Below, piece after piece: positions 1 to 12,176 of a stretch of DNA of 64,000 bases. Position numbers and translations under genes: made by a program. Each line of letters begins with the position of its first letter. The first letter of the stretch is position 1. The notes beneath the pieces were generated by a model, which was given only the letters and a program-made list of their open reading frames with translations, searched no databases and was not told the origin of the DNA. This DNA comes from Hofstenia miamia (taxonomy: Eukaryota > Xenacoelomorpha > Acoela > Hofsteniidae). The stretch lies in the NCBI GenBank assembly GCA_900660155.1, contig CABFPE010000126.1:855300-919299 (forward strand). The letters run 5' to 3'.

Positions 1-1041
1 TCTTCCCAAGATGCATTGACACACCAATCCGTTTGTCACTTTAAACACCTGATCGTCATATGAGTATGACCCAAAAGTGAGTTTCGCATTGCAAATGCCG
101 ATGATGTTGCATGGAGAAGTGTCAGCCATTTTAATAGATTCTTGCCAATCCCGCACGGTCAGACCAGCTTTTGCGGTTGTCTCCTTGGATAGGAATGAAT
201 GTGATGAACCAGTATCTAGCAATGCTTCAACCTTGATGCAGCCATTCAAAGTTACAGGCACTGTACCATTTCCGGAGTGAAAAATTTTGACTCCAGTAGC
301 ACAGAGCATTCCGCTTTCTTCTTGCAGATGAGGCTCCGAAGCGGCAATGTGCAACATAGAAGTCTTTGATTTGCAACACCATTCCTAATGCCTATTCTTT
401 CCACATTTATTGCAGCGATCGTTGCGGGCAGGACATTGCGCTCTAGGATGATAGGCTTTACCACAAAAAAGCATTTGGATTGGCACTGACCTCTTGAGGT
501 ATTGTCTGCTTTAACCGCTGCAGCCGAGAATTCCGTAGTTAACAGATCTCAAGGATTTGTAGACAAACTACTAAATGACCGTGAATACCCAATTGAAAGT
601 TTAACCGTGAATACCCAATTGAAAGTTTAATAGCAGACGCCAATGATACACAATGATCAAGAGTAGCTTTATCATCTGATACTTCCAACAAGCGTTGACG
701 TCATTACACTCACATTCAAGAGCCAAAACACGAAGTCTCTGAACAAATTCGCTAACCATTTGTGAAGGTTTCTGCACATTGTGTAATAGGTTATGCCGCG
801 CAAACATGACCCTAGTAGGCTTTACAAACTGATTGCTCAAAGTAGCAATAGCATCGTCGAAATCAGTGACAGTAAGAAGCAGAGCATGATAAGAAGATCC
901 AGCTTTCAAACGCAAAAGAACCAACTTGGCATTGTTCTGAGTAATTTCGTTAAGCTCAAGTGTATCAATGAATACTTGCTTCCACCACCGCCACTGCTCT
1001 GGAGTAGGTGCCACAGGAAAATCAGGTAATTCGAACTTCAT
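1..1041 (-). mobile_element. Broken Ty3/Gypsy LTR retrotransposon fossil (gag, zinc knuckle, protease)
   Basis: Read on the minus strand, a Gypsy-type gag N-terminus begins at about 1041. It is followed by a CCHC-like zinc-knuckle region (about 400-470) and a retropepsin segment with the DTGSS motif (about 203-232). The order gag, knuckle, protease is that of Ty3/Gypsy elements, and the remainder of pol would lie beyond the left edge of the window. The element is broken. No LTR was recognised at its right side. Family assignment rests on the motif order and on remembered Gypsy gag similarity. Confidence 0.8.
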
Positions 1042-2835
1042 AGTTGAAATTTTTATTCAATAAAATTGAAGTATAAAAGGCTTACAAATATTAAGTTTTT
1101 ATTGAATAAAATCGTAGCAACATTATCATAAATCATCATAAAAAAATAATGCACAGTGCAAAGCATTTATACAATTGACATCAAGTTCTCGTCGGTTCAC
1201 CATAATCCAAGACTTGTTGGTTTACCTTATGATAAACCGGGTAACGTAATCAATTAGCCTAATAAATATTCATATCACAAAGTATATATTATTATATTCA
1301 TAATTAGTGCGGACCAAAACGCCTTGTTCCTGATCCAATGTCGGAAAGTTAATAGCTCATTATTACCAGAATAGTAAAGACAACATATTCGTATCTAACT
1401 GACGTTTTCGAATGCAGGGCACATCATTGGCGCAATTTACATTTCTGAAATTCACAATTTGTAGTGCCGCCATTAAAATTATTCAGTGATTGCGTACAAA
1501 CATTCTTAGAGTATTAAGCATAAATTTAATAAAACTTTATATCTAAACTATATACATGTTGATATAAGTTACGCAATCATTTGCTTCAAACTAGACCAAG
1601 AACATTGACATTGCGTATTTTGAAGGCGTTGCTGTTCGAAAATCTCCATTTCATGTCAATGAAATTTGTGTGCGCCATTTTAAGTGAATTCGTACTTGTC
1701 GCTTCAAAAAAATTAGTAGCTTTTCATGAAATAATCATATTGTATATCGAGGACTTTCTTGAAAGTTTCACCATCCCAGAATTCCTTTGCTGTCTTTTGG
1801 ACATGCTGCAGGCTGCACCCATTATTTTCAGGGCTATCACTAATTTGTTGTGTATCTCAGTTCTAACATAAAAATTGTTACGCTCAGTATTTAGAAAGTA
1901 TGGGGACAAACAAATCACATTAAATTTTATCTTGATTTTTGCTCAAAGCAGAAGTCATACATTAAAATATCAAAACTATTAGAAATAGAAATCTATGGAT
2001 GAAAATCCAATATGCCCTAAAAGTCAGGCTTTAATGTTTGATTACTCAGATATGGAAGGCCGTAGACAACTACTCTACTTGCTGTTTTTTTCTACATCAT
2101 ATTCCCAAAATATGTGTTCAAGTTATTTCAGTTTTTGGTATTATGTAAATAACAGATACAGATTGCATTAACTAAAGAATTAACTAAAAAAGTAATGTGA
2201 TTAGCCTGCATCTTAAAATTATCGATTCAACCACCACGGCTTAAAATGATAATGAATTAATAAATAATAATAAACTCAGAATACTCAATAGACACCGAAA
2301 ATTTCATATTCTGATGAAATTATATTGATAGCTATCAGGAATGCATTGTTCTACCATCAGGGATTATTGATTTTAAAACGAAATTGTGAAATAAATTATA
2401 AACTTTATTACAACGCAAAACCCGTGACATAAATGCATTTAAAAGCAATACACAGAAAGAATTTTGTAGTAAAAACTAATTATTAATCGGAAAATTTAAA
2501 ATTACTACGATAAATTTAGGAATGGAAAATATTGCGCTTTCTCTGTTCCTATTTGACATATAACAACATTTAACATTTACCAATCACATTTAACTGTAAC
2601 TTAGCGTCATTTAATAGTTACTTGTGCGAAATTTCAAAATAATAATGACCTTGACAATTGCTTAGCGTTGTATTTTTTTGGTGGTTTAATCTTGTTTTAT
2701 CAAACTAGTTGTTAACTATTTCTCAATAGCTTTCAGAAAACATAACAGCTAAAGCAAAATTTCGTTATAGTGTGAAAATATTAGTTACTTTGAATTTAAT
2801 GTTGAATAATATATGGCATGCAGCAATTTTAGAAC
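1042..2835. other. AT-rich intergenic DNA, nothing recognised
   Basis: Only short open frames (below about 100 codons) are present, which is expected by chance in DNA this AT-rich. No conserved motif, tandem repeat or terminal repeat was recognised. The first few hundred bases could include the missing 5' LTR of the neighbouring Gypsy fossil, but I could not place its ends. Confidence 0.5.
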
Positions 2836-2846
2836 CACTATGGAAA

Positions 2847-2933
2847 CGACGTCGAAAAAACTTCGAAAATTAATAACTAATTTTTCGACTGCAATCGATA
2901 CAACACCATTGTCTCACTGTCTTTTCGACGTCG
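2847..2933. repeat. Inverted repeat with 12-bp perfect arms CGACGTCGAAAA
   Basis: CGACGTCGAAAA at 2847-2858 is matched by its exact reverse complement at 2922-2933. The loop contains a further GTCGAAAA / TTTTCGAC pairing. The arms carry the palindrome CGACGTCG. It lies just beyond the 3' end of the ependymin-like gene. It could be a tiny foldback element or a structured regulatory site; nothing distinguishes these. Confidence 0.6.
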
Positions 2934-3114
2934 GTGTGATTATTGGGTATAGGAAAACTGTAAAATTTTAGCTGTATGTCCTAAATTCAAACATTGCTAT
3001 TTATCAAAACTGTTTGTGGTAGTTATTTGGGAATTGGAATATAATTTTACTATGCAGTAGGTATGTAAGCTTGGGTTTCAAGTTTGTCCAATTTAAATAT
3101 TCGCAAAATGTTTT

Positions 3115-3120
3115 TTTATT
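3115..3120 (-). promoter_or_regulatory. Candidate polyadenylation signal AATAAA
   Basis: The minus-strand AATAAA lies roughly 80 bases after the stop codon of the ependymin-like gene, a normal position for a metazoan poly(A) signal. AT-rich DNA contains many chance matches. Confidence 0.4.
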
Positions 3121-3200
3121 TCATTTTCTTTTTGATTGATTAATACAAAGCAACTGAAAAAGAATCTTGATTATAATTTAAAGCCTAATAAAGAATGATT

Positions 3201-3788
3201 TTACTCCAAATCCTTTTGCTTGAAAACTTTCAGTGATTCTTCTTTGCATTTCTTGTTAATTGAAAATTCGTTGTCAATAATATTAGAAATATTATAGTTG
3301 TATTGGACTAAAATGGACTTATTTGCAGCATAGTAAATCAGTTTGTAAGGTAGACACCTTTTACCATCAGCTATCAGTTCCACTGTTTCAGAAGAATTAA
3401 TATAGCTGTTGTAAACATGGCCATTTTCATGGTATTTATCCTGTTCATTCATATTTTTTGGAGAAGGAGAATACATTTCAGTTTTCCCATCGATCCATTT
3501 GAATCTGCATGAACAACTACTGACTGTACTGGCACATATAGTGCTCTTTAGATTTGGTTTGATCATTATGTACTGGTCTTTCACTTGTATTTCTGTGAAA
3601 TCTGAATGGTGGAAAATTTGAAAAGAGTTAGAGTTAGCATCAACTGTCATCACACCTGCCCATAGTTCTTCATCAAAACTGCAGGCAGTGGAAGTGTCTT
3701 TTTGAAGGTAAAAAAATCCTGCTATCACTGCGATTATTGCAACTAAGGCGAAAATAAACGAGAATATGATTATACAACTTCGGTTCAT
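3201..3788 (-). CDS. Ependymin-related-like protein with N-terminal membrane segment
   Basis: This is a 195-residue single-exon frame. The start is supported by an in-frame TGA two codons upstream (TGA ACA ATG). Residues about 5-27 form one hydrophobic helix, either a signal peptide or a signal anchor. The remainder looks extracellular: six cysteines (C36, C85, C92, C94, C145, C181) and three N-glycosylation sequons (N131, N156, N166). The layout CSFDEELWAGVMTVD near the start, RCLPYKLIYY near residue 145 and a terminal aromatic-rich stretch ending in cysteine recalls ependymin-related (EPDR, MERP, LVN1.2) proteins. In those, a C..W.G...D start, a late C-[IL]-P and a final cysteine are typical, and the length also fits. 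These are secreted or lysosomal lipid- and calcium-binding proteins. No immediate neighbours indicate a pathway. The family call is from memory. An unrelated cysteine-rich surface protein is the alternative. That it is a real gene is more certain than its family, because a frame this long is very unlikely by chance here. Confidence 0.55.
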   Translation of the reverse strand: MNRSCIIIFSFIFALVAIIAVIAGFFYLQKDTSTACSFDEELWAGVMTVDANSNSFQIFHHSDFTEIQVKDQYIMIKPNLKSTICASTVSSCSCRFKWIDGKTEMYSPSPKNMNEQDKYHENGHVYNSYINSSETVELIADGKRCLPYKLIYYAANKSILVQYNYNISNIIDNEFSINKKCKEESLKVFKQKDLE

Positions 3789-3800
3789 TGTTCAAAATCT

Positions 3801-5138
3801 AACAATGCAAATATTAATTAATGATAATGATTATTTAATTAAGATTTTCTTATCACATTGTATTGTAAATATAATGACTTTCAAATAAAGTTTACCTAAA
3901 AGTCACTAGAAATTAACTGTAATATAAACACTGAAATAGTGTAAAGGTTAAGCTTTGAATAGAAAACCGATGCTGCAAGCATTTGTACCGAAAATAAATA
4001 ATTTGGATTCTGCTATTCTTAATCTCCTTAGACCAGTTTAAATGTTCCACATCATTCCAGATCACTACATATCGTCAGTATTTCGGTGGAAAGAATATTT
4101 TTAGAATACGCACTTTCTGTTCTGTGGCACAAATACAATTATTTTTTATACAGCAACGACGAAATAAAAATAAATTTACAATACGCAGAAATGATCATTA
4201 TTATTCTAAAAAACTAATCGATCAGTGTCAAATATACAGGTTCGAGAGACACAGAGAATTGTGCAATGACTACATTGATGAATTTTGATTTGAATCGGAT
4301 TTTGTAAAATTAAGAAATAACCGCTAAGAATACTATTGGAGACCAATCATCCAGAAGGAGTAAGTAACGAAACCATGTTGAATAAGATGTCCACATCCAC
4401 AATGGTTTTGCTGTCGATTTGTAGTTTAACGTGGATTCTCTAGACTGGATTAATTTTGAATTTTTGACACCTGTATTGTTTAGCTTGATGGTCTTTTCAG
4501 CGATGACCTAATAATTTTTTGAAAATTTGGAAACAAGATGAAATTTACGTTTAAGAGTGATTTACTCAGAAAGATAGCAGAAAAATATAACATTGAATTA
4601 GGTGTTTTGTGAATTGCAGCTCTTCAATAAAATTGATTTTACGTAGTTAGTCCAGAATTGAAAATATCTTTCAAATGATGGCACCTTTTGCAAAAATATT
4701 TTTGAAAGTATTCATAAAGTTTATGAGCTATTTTAAACTTACCTTTTCATTTCTGTAATTATTGAAAGTCTTTCCTCGACTGCTAACGCAGTAAAGAATA
4801 AAGCCACATCAACTATGTCTACAGAGACTGAACAATGTGTAAATTTTATCAATTAAAAAAGATATTAATAAATTGTTATTATTTATGAAAATAACCACTT
4901 CGACTTTTACTAGAAAACCCTTAATGATAATATCTTATTATTCTTAATATAACTAAGCTCTTTTAGTTTTCCATCTCAATCTATTGTTAAATTTCGTAAA
5001 TACATAATCATTTGCATCTCTCATCTGGATCACAAGTGAATACCTGGTGTGAAATACGTAACTATTTTTCAAAACCGTTATCAACGTCTAATTTGCACCT
5101 TACATATTTGCTTTGCTCTCCCAAGATTCAAAGTTATC
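3801..5138. other. AT-rich intergenic DNA upstream of the ependymin-like gene
   Basis: No open frame of note and no repeat structure was recognised. The stretch next to 3800 should hold the promoter of the minus-strand gene, but no motif beyond generic AT-rich boxes can be singled out. Confidence 0.5.
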
Positions 5139-5596
5139 GGAGGATAAATAGAATGGTAGAGTTACATTGCTTTTTTGTAAAATGATTCACTAGAATAAAT
5201 TAAGCTGAGCGACAACTCTGCTATTTTTTTGCTTTAGCCAAATATTGTTGCGTGGAAATATACAGTTGGCAAGACTGTACTATTACATTTTGAGTAGAAA
5301 TAATTGGGTTTGTAAATGTGAAATATTAAAAAGTGGATAGAATTCAATTCTATGAATGACATAAAAAGGAGGATAAATAGAATGGTAGAGTTACATTGCT
5401 TTTTTGTAAAATGATTCACTAGAATAAATTAAGCTGAGCGACAACTCTGCTATTTTTTTGCTTTAGCCAAATATTGTTGCGTGGAAATATACAGTTGGCA
5501 AGACTGTACTATTACATTTTGAGTAGAAATAATTGGGTTTGTAAATGTGAAATATTTAAAAGTGGATAGAATTCAATTCTATGAATGACATAAAAA
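5139..5596. repeat. Two-copy 229-bp direct tandem duplication
   Basis: Copies lie at 5139-5367 and 5368-5596. They are nearly identical (atattaaaaa versus atatttaaaa is the one difference noticed), so the duplication is recent or kept similar. The following bases (about 5636-5690) resemble part of the unit (TTTGCTTT then CAAATATT or CAAAATATT), perhaps an older diverged copy. No coding content. Confidence 0.9.
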
Positions 5597-5842
5597 TGAT
5601 TGATTAGCAATATAAAGGGGAACTTAACCAACCTAGTTGACTCTTTGCTTTCAGCAAAATATTGGTTATACTACTTTCAAATATATGAATTGCAATGGTT
5701 GTAAAAAGCAGTGATTCATTTTATTGTTGTTTACAAGTGATTAAAAATATTTAGATTTTAAGAACACAGAGTCGATTAATATTTGTAGAATATATAAATG
5801 TAATCCATTGTAGAATTATTACATTCTACTCACATGCTATAT

Positions 5843-5846
5843 AATG

Positions 5847-5894
<48 letters not shown>
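5843..5894. repeat. (TAA)n microsatellite
   Basis: An almost pure run of the trinucleotide TAA/AAT, about 50 bases. Confidence 0.95.
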
Positions 5895-6609
5895 TTAATA
5901 CTAACTATAATATGTAATGTAAGGAAAATCTGTTCAGTAAACTACCAAGTGCTTGTCAATTTTCATGACGTTGCATTATCAACATTATTCAAAAATATTC
6001 AAAAAAACTTTTTTTAAATGAATCAAATTGGTCAATTACTGCAAAAATATATCCGCATCTATCACAGAATGAAATTGGTTTCAAAAGAACTATTTCTATA
6101 AATGTCGTAAAAGTCTTGAATTGGCGTACTTGTACATATTTGATAAAATGTTTTTGTAATGATTGTCTCTAATTGTTCTATTAAAATTATATAGTATTTC
6201 TTAAATAATTTAAACCTTTTAACAAAATAAATAAAAATTGCATTAATCAATGTTTTTCTTTGAGCGAGGGTGGCATAATTAGAATAAGAGGGAAGTTATA
6301 ACTTTATTGACGTTGGAAAGAATTTTTTCTAACTTTTCTAACCTTTAGAATTGCTATAATAGAAAAGTCTAATGTATGAATGCAATCCAGTACTGGTGCA
6401 TTAAAATATTTAAAAGTATTAACTAAATTTGATTGTTATGCTATTTTTATTTTGATTTAGAAACAGCTCAAATATGAATTTGAAAATAGTAAGTGATCGA
6501 ATTTCAAAATTTTATAGGAATGCTTAGTGTCACCAATGAAATCTGAATTAGAGAATAGTTTAAATTGCTCTGAAAAATCGTTTGAAGAGTGTTATTCTAG
6601 ATTTCTGTA
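5895..6609. other. Unassigned AT-rich spacer
   Basis: No coding frame above background and no repeat ends were recognised between the TAA microsatellite and the hAT target duplication. Confidence 0.4.
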
Positions 6610-8209
6610 GTACCTAGCAGTGACGTCAAACCTAGAGGGGAGACGCTTAAGCCTTCTCTGTCTTCCTGAAACCAAAAGTTTTGTATGTAATTTTGTTATG
6701 TTTTTACTAATTTTCTCATCTCTTTATTACATTTTAAAACTAATTATTACACAATTATTACAATGATCACTGCAATTTTTAAAAATCTTCCAGATTATTA
6801 TGTCATTATTTCAAAAATGGTATTTCACAGCAAAAGGTCACAGGAATTTTTGTATCAATTTTTTGCAATAAATATTAATTGCTCAATTATTGCTTTTCTA
6901 AGCAAGTAAAAGCTATTGACCGCAAGCTGAAATTTATAATTATTTCGCAAAAAATAGAATAGACCAGAGAATTTTGAAAATTTGTTCCCAAAATTTAAGT
7001 GTTGAATACTAAAAATTTAAAAAAATTTTTTTGAAATTATTATATGAAGAAGTGTACTACATTCTCTCAGATTTGAAGTAGAGCAGTAATTCAGCATATT
7101 TTTGAAAAAGAGCCAGCATATAGAGATAAGGGACAACTAAAAAAACTGAAGCACTTGGGCTTACTAAAACTGACAATTAAGCCAAAAAATAATTTAGAAA
7201 AACCAAATTTTTCCTTATTTTGAAAGTGAGTGCAGAATTTAATAGATGAAATTGAAAACATTATTTATTGAAAGTAATTATTTACAAATTTAATTTCTGT
7301 TTTCGCCTTGTCAATGTGTGCACATTTAGAATAAGAAAACTCAGAAAAATGCTACAATAATACTGTAACCAGAATCTTTGTCAGGGATACTGCCTTGAAA
7401 ACTAGTTTTTGAAAGAAATCATGAAAGTTGTCTTTTGAATTTTTGAAATCATATTTCACACATTATTCAATTGAGTTCTAAACTTGCTACTAGTAGTTTG
7501 AACAATGTAACTTATTCAAGAAAATATGTTAAATATTGAAATTGAAGAAATGTTTTGACTGAAAATTTATCAGTCCAAGCAAAGCCAAAATACTTCTAAA
7601 TTGGAATTCAGTGTTTATCCCTAAAACAGCTTGTACGTGGTCTTTGAAACTACAAGCCGTTTTCACAACTTTTCCAATTCATATTTCCAAACCTATATGG
7701 AAATTTGGAAATCCTGAGCCATGGAATATCATTTGGAAAATATGGAGAACATTATTTGTACTAAGGCGTACGCTCTGGCTGAAGTACTTGAAAAAATTAA
7801 CTATTTTTCCTTGAAAATTTTTTAAAGGATTTAAATAATCTTTATAACTATTGTTCATATAATTCTAAGATTTTTTATATATAGATAGATCTCCCAAACC
7901 CATTAAGGCGTATCATGCGCAAAACCAGAGTTTCCGCCCCCGAAGGCACCCTTGTTGGAGATTCTTGCGAAGGCACACATTAATGGGGACGGCATTAGGC
8001 GTGAATTTAAGACCTAAGAGAAAGAGCTGACATTCCCTATATTGTGGTACCTTTTGATTTCGCATATATTTATTAGTTCTTAAGTAATAAGCTTTTAAAA
8101 TTTTTGTCATGATATCATAAAAAACTTAATTCCTTACACGTGCTCACACAAAGAATTTTAAGCCTCAAGCCTCCCTGACATTAAGGGATTTGACGCCACT
8201 GGTACCTAG
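6610..8209. mobile_element. hAT-superfamily element, 1584 bp, with perfect 8-bp target-site duplication
   Basis: The element spans 6618-8201. Its left end starts CAGTGACGTCAAACC and its right end, read inward on the other strand, starts CAGTGGCGTCAAATC, so the terminal inverted repeats match at 13 of 15 bases. The identical octamer GTACCTAG flanks it at 6610-6617 and 8202-8209. CAGTGRCG ends plus an 8-bp target duplication are diagnostic of hAT transposons. No intact transposase frame remains, so it is a non-autonomous or decayed copy. A diverged relative lies inverted at 43170-44002. A later tandem duplication begins inside this element at 6903. Confidence 0.85.
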
Positions 8210-8651
8210 CGTATCTGTAACTGTATTTTTAGAAGAATAGAACACACAATGAAGAAATTCAGTGAAGAATTATGAAGTACTATGATCAGAACTTAAAAAT
8301 TAGTAATAATGGCATCCACTATTATAACAAATTCAACGCAATTGGATCACAGCAGGTGGGAATTACATGGCCACCAAATTTGTTCATTACCACAGTGATC
8401 CACCAGGTTGGCTAAATGGGGAGCAATTTGAATAGTTGATCTTTATGGACTCTGCTTTAATACATTTTATCACTTTTATGAAACATTTCATCGATAAATA
8501 CGTGTTGTTAATATATTTTTTACAATTTTATATCTACTCTAACATCTTAAAAACGCTTAAATTTTTTTTAGCTTTGCAATCTAATATATTGTTTTCGATG
8601 ATCTCAGTTTTGTGAAGTTAACAAAAAAACATTTTGAGCAGATATATATGC
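6903..8651. repeat. 1749-bp tandem duplication, copy 1
   Basis: This copy contains the right 1299 bases of the hAT element, its right target-site octamer and 442 bases of flank. It matches 8652-10400 at an exact offset of 1749, and I saw no difference at the sites compared. The base before each copy (G at 6902, C at 8651) differs, which fixes the left boundary. Confidence 0.93.
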
Positions 8652-10400
8652 CAAGTAAAAGCTATTGACCGCAAGCTGAAATTTATAATTATTTCGCAAA
8701 AAATAGAATAGACCAGAGAATTTTGAAAATTTGTTCCCAAAATTTAAGTGTTGAATACTAAAAATTTAAAAAAATTTTTTTGAAATTATTATATGAAGAA
8801 GTGTACTACATTCTCTCAGATTTGAAGTAGAGCAGTAATTCAGCATATTTTTGAAAAAGAGCCAGCATATAGAGATAAGGGACAACTAAAAAAACTGAAG
8901 CACTTGGGCTTACTAAAACTGACAATTAAGCCAAAAAATAATTTAGAAAAACCAAATTTTTCCTTATTTTGAAAGTGAGTGCAGAATTTAATAGATGAAA
9001 TTGAAAACATTATTTATTGAAAGTAATTATTTACAAATTTAATTTCTGTTTTCGCCTTGTCAATGTGTGCACATTTAGAATAAGAAAACTCAGAAAAATG
9101 CTACAATAATACTGTAACCAGAATCTTTGTCAGGGATACTGCCTTGAAAACTAGTTTTTGAAAGAAATCATGAAAGTTGTCTTTTGAATTTTTGAAATCA
9201 TATTTCACACATTATTCAATTGAGTTCTAAACTTGCTACTAGTAGTTTGAACAATGTAACTTATTCAAGAAAATATGTTAAATATTGAAATTGAAGAAAT
9301 GTTTTGACTGAAAATTTATCAGTCCAAGCAAAGCCAAAATACTTCTAAATTGGAATTCAGTGTTTATCCCTAAAACAGCTTGTACGTGGTCTTTGAAACT
9401 ACAAGCCGTTTTCACAACTTTTCCAATTCATATTTCCAAACCTATATGGAAATTTGGAAATCCTGAGCCATGGAATATCATTTGGAAAATATGGAGAACA
9501 TTATTTGTACTAAGGCGTACGCTCTGGCTGAAGTACTTGAAAAAATTAACTATTTTTCCTTGAAAATTTTTTAAAGGATTTAAATAATCTTTATAACTAT
9601 TGTTCATATAATTCTAAGATTTTTTATATATAGATAGATCTCCCAAACCCATTAAGGCGTATCATGCGCAAAACCAGAGTTTCCGCCCCCGAAGGCACCC
9701 TTGTTGGAGATTCTTGCGAAGGCACACATTAATGGGGACGGCATTAGGCGTGAATTTAAGACCTAAGAGAAAGAGCTGACATTCCCTATATTGTGGTACC
9801 TTTTGATTTCGCATATATTTATTAGTTCTTAAGTAATAAGCTTTTAAAATTTTTGTCATGATATCATAAAAAACTTAATTCCTTACACGTGCTCACACAA
9901 AGAATTTTAAGCCTCAAGCCTCCCTGACATTAAGGGATTTGACGCCACTGGTACCTAGCGTATCTGTAACTGTATTTTTAGAAGAATAGAACACACAATG
10001 AAGAAATTCAGTGAAGAATTATGAAGTACTATGATCAGAACTTAAAAATTAGTAATAATGGCATCCACTATTATAACAAATTCAACGCAATTGGATCACA
10101 GCAGGTGGGAATTACATGGCCACCAAATTTGTTCATTACCACAGTGATCCACCAGGTTGGCTAAATGGGGAGCAATTTGAATAGTTGATCTTTATGGACT
10201 CTGCTTTAATACATTTTATCACTTTTATGAAACATTTCATCGATAAATACGTGTTGTTAATATATTTTTTACAATTTTATATCTACTCTAACATCTTAAA
10301 AACGCTTAAATTTTTTTTAGCTTTGCAATCTAATATATTGTTTTCGATGATCTCAGTTTTGTGAAGTTAACAAAAAAACATTTTGAGCAGATATATATGC
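8652..10400. repeat. 1749-bp tandem duplication, copy 2 (includes headless hAT right end)
   Basis: This is a direct repeat of 6903-8651. It carries a second hAT right terminus (ending at 9950) and a second GTACCTAG (9951-9958) but no left terminus, because the duplicated block started inside the element. The 67- and 65-codon open frames repeated in the two copies are therefore not independent genes. Confidence 0.93.
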
Positions 10401-12176
10401 TGGTAAATTAGTATACTCAAGGCCTAATTTGCAGGACCAAAACAAAAATGAAAAGAAGCAATAAATTATCTTGCATGTGAAAATTGCTTAAAAATTCTAT
10501 CCAAGTATTCTATACATTCCCGCATTTTGTGCCCCTAAAACTATTCATTTGGAATCGAAGTAAACAAAGGTTTCATCAACAAATTAGATGGTGGCACAAA
10601 TAAATAATTTCAAGAAATATTCATTCTCAAAGGAGACCAGTTTGGTCTACATGTATATTTGTGTGATCCCTATATCATGTGATTTGTATGCAAATGTAGA
10701 AAAATTGTTAGTGGCCTTACAATATTTGATTGTAGTTTTGCAATTTTCAAAAAATCAAACTGTTTCAAAAAGCATAGAAATGTGATTTGGTTACATAACG
10801 TGACTTGTTACATTAAATGCTGGTCTGTAATTAATTGTTTTTGGGGCCTTATTTTTGCTTAAATTACTGCAAATCAACAGACCTTGATTACAGTAGGTAT
10901 CGGTAAACCCAATCTCACTTTAGTTCAGAATAAGCAATCCAAAGATATGGTAAATAAGAAATGGTACAGCAATTGTTTATTAGAAGCAGCTGTCAAAAGA
11001 ATGTTATCAATATGAAGCTAGACTAATGAAATATGAATAAAGATATGGAACCAGGTGATAGACGATACTTCAATTATATGATTTCATGGAATATTTATAA
11101 ATAGTTAATCGATTTTCGGGACTGTATACTTAAAGTGAAATTTAAACAGTTATTAACTTTAGATTGTGATCAAGAAGTTTGGCTCGTATTAAATACCTTC
11201 CATAAACTATAGAGAAACTGAGATAATGTAATTATAAGAAACAAAACAAAATTCAAGCTAATATCCCATTAGATTGCCATTTTACATTTAAAATATCAAA
11301 AGTTATCTAGAAAATTTTAAATTGTGGAATTTTCTATTGTATTCTAATATAAGCAAGACTAACTAATTCGATCATGCAGCTCAAAATTTTAACAAAAATT
11401 GAATTTAAGTAATTTTATGTATTACTTGGTCGCATAAAGTTTTGAAATATGTCTAAATTTTACGGGTTACATTGCTTAGCAGTTTATTAAGAATTTGTTA
11501 GTGTTTCTGTGATACATTCAGCTAATCAAGATTTTAGATCAAAACTTGCGATGGCGATGTAAACAGATATTTTATCTAATATTAACAGTATTGAATTTGA
11601 AGCAATTTTGATATAACACTTTACTAAACATTAAATTATATCAAATATATTTATTAAATTCATTAATCATAAATATCAGTTTTATTGCTTGACATTTTAT
11701 GTTTTATTGCGAAATAGTAATTATATACTACAGTTGAACTATTCCTAATTTATATTTTAATGTTCTATAAACTTATGGTTTGATTTTTGTTAACATTGTT
11801 TGTTGTAGAAAAAATATTTTGCCATTCAATTATGGGGAATGTTCCTTTTTGTGCGCAGACAACTCAATAAGCTTAAATAGAGCATATTAGTGATCTTCAA
11901 TATGAGATTTGAATCTAGTCTATATCAATAATTGTATGGAGACACATGCAAATTTATTCATTTTAAGAAAAGGTTTTCCTTTAAAAAAAGCATATTATTG
12001 TCTTTTCAATTTTTCTTTTTCGAAAATTATTTGTTACGCTTAAATTGTTGGTTGCCCACGTAAACACTTTCATCATAAACGTAATCCTAAATTTAAATAA
12101 ATTTACTTACAACAGAGGTTGACAGGTTTTTTAGAACTACCCCTAAAAGCATTTGTTCAGCTATGCCTATGTTGCC
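10401..12176. other. AT-rich intergenic DNA, nothing recognised
   Basis: No frame above chance length, no tandem array and no terminal repeats were seen. Confidence 0.5.

Noticed and set aside
5843-5894. TAA run as an origin or regulatory site
   Set aside because: Ordinary microsatellite with no associated motif.
7611-9563. Identical 67-codon frames repeated 1749 bases apart, as a possible conserved small gene
   Set aside because: Identity comes from the tandem duplication, not selection, and no domain is recognisable.
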